Shown: in pieces, positions 57,815 through 64,000 of the stretch | Layout of the letters: every line of letters starts with the position of its first letter | Position numbering within the stretch: the stretch's first letter is position 1 | NCBI GenBank assembly: GCA_963745675.1 | Contig: CAVUYM010000018.1 | Span: 620,001 to 684,000, forward strand | Source of the DNA: JAUIIK01 sp963745675 | GTDB lineage: Bacteria > Chloroflexota > Chloroflexia > Thermomicrobiales > CFX8 | Direction of reading: 5' to 3' | Length of the DNA stretch: 64,000 nt | Notes under the pieces: generated by a model | Told to the model about the DNA's origin: nothing | Seen by the model: the letters and a program-made list of their open reading frames with translations, nothing else | The model's database searches: none | Position numbers and translations under genes: made by a program

Positions 57815-59446
57815 CTACTCAGCCGGCTCCAATACCTCTGACTCATCTTCTGAATCGACTTTCGACTCCCGGCGTCCAGATATCACGCCGGCGCCAATGA
57901 CGACCGCAAGCAACACACCAGCAAATGCGACGATCTGCCACGTCTTTACCGCGGGCGGATGGAGATCGCCAAACGACCCGGATCCATTCTCACTAGCAGC
58001 AGCGCCCTGGCCTTCGACGCGTACAAGTGCTCGCATCCAGGGATGGGGCTGGCAGAAATATCCAAATTCGCCGGGTTGGTCGAAGACCACAACGGCTGAC
58101 TCGCCAGCTTTTAGAAGCCCTGTATCGAATGACCCGTCATCCGCCGTCGCCGTGTGCGCTACATCTCCCGTATTGACGAAGCGAATCGCCTGACCGACCT
58201 CGACCGTCGCAAGCGCTGGAGAATAGCCCCATTCGTCGGGAGAGCTACCTTGAACGATCTCGACTGTAAGCGCAATCTCGGCGCCAGCCGGCACCGTCGC
58301 GGTGGGAGCGCGTTCGGCCGCGCCGGAAGCGTCGACAACCGGGGTGGGTACCGCCGGGCCAGCCACTGGTTCCGAGCCGGGCATAATGCGCAGCACCTGG
58401 CCCTGACCTTCATTCCCTTCGTTGCCGTAATTCGTGACGTACAACGCGCCATCTGGTCCAAATGCGAGGGCGGTTGGGAATACCAGATTCGTAACAACCG
58501 GGCTGGTGGATCCGTCGTCGTTGACTCTGCGCACTTCCCCGCCAAACGGAATGTACTGCAATTTCTCAGCCGAAAACTCGGCGGCATATTGCAGCACATA
58601 CATCGTTCCGTCAGGCGCGAAAGCAACATCTATCGGCGTCGTCAGGTCGCTGACATAGCCTTCGGTGATTTCTCCATCCAATGTGACCCGGTCGATTCGC
58701 CCCGTACCCGGCACGTATGGAGCAGGGCCAAACTGCGAAACATATAAGGCGCCGTCCGGTCCGGCAACAGCGCCAACCGTGACAGGGCTGTTCTCCCACT
58801 TTGCAAGGATCCGCAAATTGCCGTCCAGTGAGGCTTCGAGAATGCGATTGTAGTTACCATCAGTGATGTAGAGCTTGCCGTCGAGCGGGACGAGATCAAA
58901 CGGATTTCCCATCGGAACAGCGTCGCCGTTTGTTGGAGGTGGCGGATTGGCGTCATTGAACGCCCCAATATCTGCGACCGAGGTTAGTTCGCCCTCGGGG
59001 CTGACGCGAGATAACAGAGGCGACACAGTCATGTGACCCGCTGCCACCTCGTAGAGCGTGCCATCGAGGACAGCAACGCTGCCTGCCCCCAGCATTTCGA
59101 TACCGCCATAGAGTCCAATATTCGGCAAATCGGTGACGAAGTCTTCGCGAGCGCCACCGGGCGGAACCATGGAAATTCGACCGCCACGGCCAATCGGACC
59201 TTCGCCTCCAAAGTTCGCTGGCAGCTGAACCATTACGTCACCGGGGGCTCCCGATTCTGCTACGTAGAGCGTGCCATCCTGGCTAAATGCCATCCCTTTT
59301 GGATTGATAAGTCCGCTGGCGTAGATCTCAACCGTGGTCTGTGATTGGGCGAAAACCGGCAGTACGCTGGTCATGTTGATACTGAGCAGTGCAACTACCG
59401 CCAGCAATTGAATCGTGCGTTTGAAATTCACGGTCAACGCGTGCAC
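57815..59446 (-). CDS. Secreted ScyD/ScyE-like propeller fused to a cupredoxin and C-terminal membrane anchor
   Basis: A 543-residue protein. A signal peptide (LLAVVALLSINMTSVLPVFA) leads to a long propeller of the ScyD/ScyE-type (LINPKGMAFSQDGTLYVAES, KLYITDGNYNRILEASLDG, GPDGALYVTNYGNEG). A copper-binding plastocyanin-like domain follows (about 405-490), with ligands in VAHTATADDG (His) and YFCQPHPWM (Cys, His, Met). It ends in a membrane anchor (IVAFAGVLLAVVIGAGVI). GTG 59446 is preferred over TTG 59467 because aaaagggg lies upstream of it. Confidence 0.82.
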   Translation of the reverse strand: MHALTVNFKRTIQLLAVVALLSINMTSVLPVFAQSQTTVEIYASGLINPKGMAFSQDGTLYVAESGAPGDVMVQLPANFGGEGPIGRGGRISMVPPGGAREDFVTDLPNIGLYGGIEMLGAGSVAVLDGTLYEVAAGHMTVSPLLSRVSPEGELTSVADIGAFNDANPPPPTNGDAVPMGNPFDLVPLDGKLYITDGNYNRILEASLDGNLRILAKWENSPVTVGAVAGPDGALYVSQFGPAPYVPGTGRIDRVTLDGEITEGYVSDLTTPIDVAFAPDGTMYVLQYAAEFSAEKLQYIPFGGEVRRVNDDGSTSPVVTNLVFPTALAFGPDGALYVTNYGNEGNEGQGQVLRIMPGSEPVAGPAVPTPVVDASGAAERAPTATVPAGAEIALTVEIVQGSSPDEWGYSPALATVEVGQAIRFVNTGDVAHTATADDGSFDTGLLKAGESAVVVFDQPGEFGYFCQPHPWMRALVRVEGQGAAASENGSGSFGDLHPPAVKTWQIVAFAGVLLAVVIGAGVISGRRESKVDSEDESEVLEPAE

Positions 59447-59550
59447 TTCTACTGCCCCTTTTAGCAAGTCAGGAATACCGGCTCACTTTGCGTCGCGCTC
59501 GTGCGCGATACAACTGCTTGCTCATGAGCCCTGTCACAGCTTGGAGCGTG

Positions 59551-60411
59551 TCAAGTATAGCCGTTGCCTTGTGAAGCGCGACAGCGATCATTGTGGGCAT
59601 TGTCAGCGTTGGCAGCAAGTGCCCTGAGGATGGTCTTGACCTGAAAAGGAGACAATCCGGGATGTTTGCCCAGCACTTTTGCAATATAGCCAGCGACGTA
59701 TGGGGCCGCAAAGCTATTACCCGTGGCGGCAATCCATTCGCCGCCGAGCCAGGGCACGCGCACATCAATGCCCGGAGCGCCAAACTCAGCTGGAGGATCA
59801 GGGTTGTAGTAGTAACGATCCTGCCTTTCACTGGCGTGCGCGGCAACGGAAAAAACCGACGCAAACACGGACGGAAAGCTTGGAACCGGCAAATTGTTTA
59901 CCGCAGCCACTATCATGACACGCTGGAAGTAGGCCTGATCGATAATCTCATGTAGTCGGGTGTAGAACTCGGGCCGAGTCGTGCCGAGACTCATATTACA
60001 AATATCGGCCCCCTGGTCAATCGCCCAGCGCAATCCAGCCAGAAGAGCCCTCCCGCTACCGCCCAGATTCGTGCCAAGCACCTTTACACTAAGTAACTCG
60101 CAGTCAGGTGCAATAGACCGGACGATCCCGGCGCACGCGGTGCCGTGACCGTAGGCGTCACCCTGAGGTGTCTCATCAAATATGATCTCATCACCATCTT
60201 CGCGCAGTGTCACATAGCGCGTTACGCGTCCATCGATTGCCTCGTGTTCGGCATCAATTCCGCTGTCAATGACAGCAACCTTGACACCCTTGCCGGTGCT
60301 TCCACCCCAGGCCCAGTCAGGAGAAATCGCTTGTTCAGGGAGTAGCAGTTCGAGCCGCTGTAGCGTGTCCGGCGCGAACTGCCAGCTCCAGGCTGGCCGG
60401 ATCGAACTCAT
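59551..60411 (-). CDS. Subtilisin-like serine protease (S8), cytoplasmic
   Basis: A 286-residue peptidase. The triad is Asp in VAVIDSGIDAEHE, His in AYGHGTACAGIV, and Ser in TGNSFAAPYVAGYIAKVLG. The oxyanion Asn is probably in VAAVNNLPVPS. There is no signal peptide. It overlaps the upstream GAF gene by 4 bp (ATGA), so the pair is translated together. The start is set there at MSSIRPAWSW. Confidence 0.9.
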   Translation of the reverse strand: MSSIRPAWSWQFAPDTLQRLELLLPEQAISPDWAWGGSTGKGVKVAVIDSGIDAEHEAIDGRVTRYVTLREDGDEIIFDETPQGDAYGHGTACAGIVRSIAPDCELLSVKVLGTNLGGSGRALLAGLRWAIDQGADICNMSLGTTRPEFYTRLHEIIDQAYFQRVMIVAAVNNLPVPSFPSVFASVFSVAAHASERQDRYYYNPDPPAEFGAPGIDVRVPWLGGEWIAATGNSFAAPYVAGYIAKVLGKHPGLSPFQVKTILRALAANADNAHNDRCRASQGNGYT

Positions 60412-61313
60412 CCACGCCCTCCGAGATGCTCGGTCCAGGCTTTTCGGTCGCGCAGATAACTTGCGAAACTTTCGAGTATCTGCCTGCACGCCCTGAGTTC
60501 CGATTCGCCCTGCCCGGCGATCTCGTGAACCAGATGGGCGAGCTCAAGGGTTTGCTTGAAACTACGGGTCTCTTCAACGCTACGGGCAAACGCTTCAGCT
60601 CGCTCACGAAGTACACCTTGCTGCTCTCTCGGAATCAGTCCTAACTCTTCGAACACCCTTCCGATGAGTGGCACCAGACTACGAAACGCATCCGACTGCT
60701 CGATAGCGACAGCCGCCTGATTCGCAAACTCCGCCAGCAGTTCAATGTCAGCGGGTGTGAACGATGAGCCATCTGCTCGATCTAAGAGTTCGAACACGCC
60801 GATAACTTCGCCTTCAACGATCAGCGGCACGCAGAGGATACTTTTGGGTGTGTAGCCTATGCTCTCTGCGATATGGGAGGCATGGCGCGGATCCTGCTCA
60901 ACGTTGGAGATGACCATCGGTTGTCCCGTAACAGCAACAAGTCCGACAATACCCTGCCCTAGAGGAACCCGAAACTTCTTTGCTTGCTCTGCCATAGGCC
61001 CGATTGCGACTTCAAATATCAGTTCCGAAGCGTTCTTATCGAGCAGGAACAGCGACGCCGCCGTTGCACCGATAACGCGGGCGCCAGTGTTCACGATCAT
61101 TTCCAACTGGCGCGTGTGTGATACCCGCGTTGCCATGACGTTAACTGCAGCGGCAAGACCAAACGCATTGCGCAGTTCATCCGCTAGCCGGGTATCTGCA
61201 TGCCGCTGTTGAAGTTCATCCACTTGGGCAGATAGCGTCGCGATCACTGCATTTGCTTCGTCGAGTGTTCTAGCCTGAGTTTTCGATGCGTCCCCAGCCA
61301 AGTGATCCCCCAT
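60408..61313 (-). CDS. GAF-domain protein
   Basis: A 301-residue soluble protein. It has an N-terminal coiled coil (ANAVIATLSAQVDELQQRHA) and a GAF domain (about 75-225; ASLFLLDKNASELIFEVAIG, PLIVEGEVIGVFELLDRADG, AEFANQAAVAIEQSDAF). A helical C-terminal part carries ARSVEETRSFKQTLELAHLV. It has no kinase, DNA-binding or cyclase domain. The gene is coupled to a cytoplasmic subtilase, so it may sense a signal for that protease. Confidence 0.8.
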   Translation of the reverse strand: MGDHLAGDASKTQARTLDEANAVIATLSAQVDELQQRHADTRLADELRNAFGLAAAVNVMATRVSHTRQLEMIVNTGARVIGATAASLFLLDKNASELIFEVAIGPMAEQAKKFRVPLGQGIVGLVAVTGQPMVISNVEQDPRHASHIAESIGYTPKSILCVPLIVEGEVIGVFELLDRADGSSFTPADIELLAEFANQAAVAIEQSDAFRSLVPLIGRVFEELGLIPREQQGVLRERAEAFARSVEETRSFKQTLELAHLVHEIAGQGESELRACRQILESFASYLRDRKAWTEHLGGRG

Positions 61314-61542
61314 CCGTTCGGCGTTCCGTGGCAATTGTAGTGCGGGGATGTCAATCAAGGCTGACCACTGCGGCTGGTGAAGTACGCAGGCGACCGTGTC
61401 GTGACCGAAGTCTGGAAAATTGCAATGAAAGTGGTCATCGTCAGCACCGAAGAAACACCGGTAGCCGCCGATCGGCCGATGAATTGCCAAACGAGGACCG
61501 GCTCAAAGGCTGCGAGATGGCTCGGCTACGCGATCCTGTAAC

Positions 61543-62106
61543 CTAGCGCTTCAAACGCAGCGCCAGAGCGCCAACCGCGAGCATCCCGGCGCCCGCCGCT
61601 ACCCTTTTCCGGTTGACCATCGCCCACAGAGCGACGCGTCCAGGCAGGGTCTCGCCGATCGACAGCGGCGGGAAAATACCCATCTGCTGCATCACGCCCA
61701 GAGCATCGTAGTAAAAGTTGTCTACGAGAAACTTGCCGTCTTCGAGCTTGACGAGACCCATACCCTGGATGACGATAGGTTTCCCGGTCGGAGGAATACC
61801 CATGTACGGCCCCAAGTGAGTGGCGTCAATTCGCCAACGTTCTGCGACGAAGTCGTCTCGCGGAATCTTCTCTTCGACCGAAAAACGCAGGTCCGGAAAC
61901 GCTGTGAACAAACCTTCGAGAAAGGTCGACACACCGGACTTGCCCCGGTAGGTCTCTTGCAGCGCCATATTGTGCCAGGTTATCTCGTCGCTATAGAACT
62001 CTAGAATCCCGGCTATGTCCTGCGTGTTCCAAAATTCGAGCACGTCGGTCACAGATTCGAGGTTGCGACGTTCTACGCTCGTCAATTCCGCCACATTCGT
62101 CCTCAT
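61543..62106 (-). CDS. SnoaL-like polyketide cyclase / ester-cyclase-like protein
   Basis: A 187-residue protein of the SnoaL/NTF2-like fold. The core has DVLEFWNTQDIAGILEFYSD, DEITWHNMALQETYRGKSG, FTAFPDLRFSVEEKIPRDDF, and IVIQGMGLVKLEDGKFLVDN. A short C-terminal hydrophobic and basic tail follows. It might degrade or cyclise a small molecule; the substrate is unknown. The start is set at MRTNVAELTSV. Confidence 0.82.
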   Translation of the reverse strand: MRTNVAELTSVERRNLESVTDVLEFWNTQDIAGILEFYSDEITWHNMALQETYRGKSGVSTFLEGLFTAFPDLRFSVEEKIPRDDFVAERWRIDATHLGPYMGIPPTGKPIVIQGMGLVKLEDGKFLVDNFYYDALGVMQQMGIFPPLSIGETLPGRVALWAMVNRKRVAAGAGMLAVGALALRLKR

Positions 62107-62305
62107 TTCGCTATGTCCAGCACAGATAGTGACCGCTACGTGTATCGCACGGCAGTGGACGAGCGTCAACTCATTCAGTGCCTTACGATAGGTGAAGCGC
62201 TCGCTGATCTAGGGATTCAGTTATGCGACGCGGTCAGCCAGTGACATAGTCGTACCAGACCCGTGCCTCGCACCCACACGCTTATGCCACCGCATCTCGC
62301 GCTTC

Positions 62306-62334
62306 TTGACAGCACATTTGACGCAATCTATATT
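62306..62334 (+). promoter_or_regulatory. Sigma-70-type promoter for the FAD desaturase gene
   Basis: TTGACA (62306-62311) and TATATT (62329-62334) are separated by 17 bp, a near-ideal promoter. It is in the 322-bp gap (62107-62428) between the divergent SnoaL and FAD genes, and would give a leader of about 88 bases. I saw nothing else in this gap. Confidence 0.72.
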
Positions 62335-62428
62335 CGGCGTAGTCGGCGATCGATGACGCAAACGCGCGTGAACCCCGGACCTTGCGTACGGATCTCAATC
62401 CGATTCCGTGAAAGCGTGGAAGCAGATT

Positions 62429-64000
62429 ATGACAGCGGCCGCACGACTAAGTTCAGATGACCGCTACGATGTAATTGTGATCGGGTCTGGCGCCGCCGGA
62501 CTCACCTGTGCGCTACGACTGAGTAAAGCGGGCTTGCGTGTCCTGCTCGCGGAAAAGAACGAGTGGGTCGGCGGATACTCGCACGGTTTCGGGCAAGATG
62601 GTTACTACTGGGATCATGGCGGCCACATTTTTCTCGCTTACCGGCTGGGAGCTCAGGCGCGCGAGGTCTTCCAGCGCTTAAAAATTGACGAGGTCGTCGA
62701 GATGGTCCCGGATCAGCACGACTATCGTTGCATTTTCCCTGATGAATCGTTAGCCATACCAGCCGAGATAAGCGAAGCAGCCGACATCTTTGCTGAGCGC
62801 TTTCCCGAAGAACGAGAAGGGATCGGCCGCGTCCTGCTTACGATGGAATCGTTGATCACCGACGCAGATAGGTTCGTCCCATCGTTTCGGGTAGACAGCG
62901 GTCGCGGGAAACGCAGTCTGATGGATCCTCTATTCGAACAATTTCAACGACCAGCAATCTCGAAATTTGCCGGAAAAATGCTCGGATCGGATCGGATACC
63001 TGCGCCAAATCTGATGCGCTATCAGCCGAAAACCCTTCAAGATCTGCTGGATGAACATCTCGAGGATCCTTATCTTAAAGGGTATTTTTCCATGCTCTCG
63101 GCGGGCATTGGCATCGGTCCCAAGAGCATGTCAGCCATCATCGCAGGCGTATTTTTCGTACATGCATTGCGGACTCAATGGATGCCAAAGGGCGGCTTTG
63201 GGAAGTTAGCCGAAGCACTCGCGAACCTAACGCAGGAGCATGGCGGCACAATAAAGCTTGGATCTGAGGTGGAGCGCATCCTCGTCAACGACGACCATGT
63301 GACGGGTGTGGAGACGGTCGACGGCAAGCGTTATCAGGCCCGCGCCATCGTATCGGCCTGTGATGCCCGGCGCACGTTCCTTGATATGTTGCCGGCCAGC
63401 AGCGTGCCGGAAAAACTCCGGAAAAGCCTGCCAGATATGGCGCTCTCTCCTTCGATATTCCAGGTCCACCTGGGCGTCGATATGGACCTTGAACCCTATC
63501 GCAACGACATCAAGCGCCTCAATTTCTTTTACCCCTACCCGGATATCGAACGTTCGATGTCGAACTTTCCCCATGGAAACATCGAAGATGCCGCATTCTT
63601 TCTCTACGTTGCGACATTCCACCAGCCGGAAATGGCGCCGCCCGGTAAACACTCGCTCAAGCTGGAGGCATATACGACACTCAATTCGACAGGCATCGAC
63701 TGGGAACGTGACAAACAGCGCCTGGGCGACGTGCTCATTAAGCGCTCGGAAGCGTTGATTCCCGGACTGGGCAACCATATCGTGACGCGAGCACACCGCA
63801 CGCCGGAAGACTTACAACGAGATACGGGCAATGCCGAAGGTGCCTTCGCCGGCTGGGCATTCACGCCTGAGTTGCTATCACGCAATCGTCCACAGCAGAG
63901 GACTCCCGTTCCTGGCCTATTTCTGGCCGGCCATTGGACTACACCGTCGCCAGGCGTGCCGTGGGTAATGTTATCCGGCTACAACACAGCTGGAATGGTT
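62429..64000 (+). CDS. Phytoene-desaturase-like FAD oxidoreductase, 3' truncated by the window
   Basis: At least 524 residues, running off the right window edge with no stop. It has the FAD-binding start DVIVIGSGAAGLTCALRLSK, then LLAEKNEWVGGYSHGFGQDG and MPKGGFGKLAEALA (the second dinucleotide loop of CrtI-type enzymes). The end is GLFLAGHWTTPSPGVPWVML with SGYNTAGMV, the typical C-terminal FAD motif. Carotenoid desaturase or isomerase or a related enzyme is likely; the substrate is not determined. No other carotenoid gene is in the window. Confidence 0.85.
   Translation, partial: MTAAARLSSDDRYDVIVIGSGAAGLTCALRLSKAGLRVLLAEKNEWVGGYSHGFGQDGYYWDHGGHIFLAYRLGAQAREVFQRLKIDEVVEMVPDQHDYRCIFPDESLAIPAEISEAADIFAERFPEEREGIGRVLLTMESLITDADRFVPSFRVDSGRGKRSLMDPLFEQFQRPAISKFAGKMLGSDRIPAPNLMRYQPKTLQDLLDEHLEDPYLKGYFSMLSAGIGIGPKSMSAIIAGVFFVHALRTQWMPKGGFGKLAEALANLTQEHGGTIKLGSEVERILVNDDHVTGVETVDGKRYQARAIVSACDARRTFLDMLPASSVPEKLRKSLPDMALSPSIFQVHLGVDMDLEPYRNDIKRLNFFYPYPDIERSMSNFPHGNIEDAAFFLYVATFHQPEMAPPGKHSLKLEAYTTLNSTGIDWERDKQRLGDVLIKRSEALIPGLGNHIVTRAHRTPEDLQRDTGNAEGAFAGWAFTPELLSRNRPQQRTPVPGLFLAGHWTTPSPGVPWVMLSGYNTAGMV

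Overview
This 64 kb window looks like the chromosome of a Chloroflexota bacterium, probably near the Thermomicrobia. This is inferred from gene content: MalT/LuxR regulators, a DUF4386 gene with its small partner, secreted NHL propellers on Thr/Pro-rich linkers, a FERR..LTYTP tail on a D,D-carboxypeptidase, a T-box upstream of pheST, and moderately high GC. I see no phage, transposon, plasmid or CRISPR signature; the content is mostly housekeeping and accessory chromosomal genes.

Layout. 1-4.5 kb: truncated LuxR regulator, DUF4386 membrane protein, lipoprotein hydrolase. 4.6-8.7 kb: tRNA-Thr, isocitrate dehydrogenase, YprB-type nuclease, cofactor-independent phosphoglycerate mutase. 8.8-11.1 kb: a two-gene acetyltransferase cassette present twice in inverted orientation. 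11.2-13.5 kb: SRPBCC protein, membrane protein, enolase. 13.5-21.3 kb: a Phe T-box leader followed by pheS-pheT-hisS/hisZ-hisG-hisD in one tightly packed run. 21.3-29.2 kb: UspA, two-component system, APH-kinase fusion, ruvA-amidohydrolase-PP2C. 29.4-31.7 kb: an LprG-like lipoprotein overlapping an MFS exporter. 32-41 kb: tandem amidases, metallo-beta-lactamase protein, D,D-carboxypeptidase, sirtuin, M14 peptidase. 41-48 kb: EamA transporter, DUF4870, YceI, ThDP enzyme, CoA-disulfide reductase, winged-helix protein, class V aminotransferase. 48-53.9 kb: tandem NHL propellers, MOSC protein, HpcH/HpaI aldolase. 54-64 kb: MMPL transporter with a cyclic-nucleotide-binding partner, ScyD-cupredoxin fusion, GAF-subtilisin pair, SnoaL protein, and an FAD desaturase cut by the window end.

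Two observations stand out. First, the CoA-disulfide reductase has an in-frame TGA exactly at its catalytic cysteine. Fourteen bases downstream is a hairpin with a GGTCTT loop, which matches a bacterial SECIS, so this is probably a selenocysteine enzyme. Second, ten genes, including pheS, pheT and hisD, are broken into overlapping frames at 23 points, and every break is in the same direction (one extra base, +1). Removing one base per break restores full-length proteins whose total lengths are divisible by three and match intact paralogues next door. Nearly all the breaks can be explained as a short base run that is one base too long. Insertion-biased consensus error is therefore the leading explanation, and pervasive +1 recoding is the exotic alternative.
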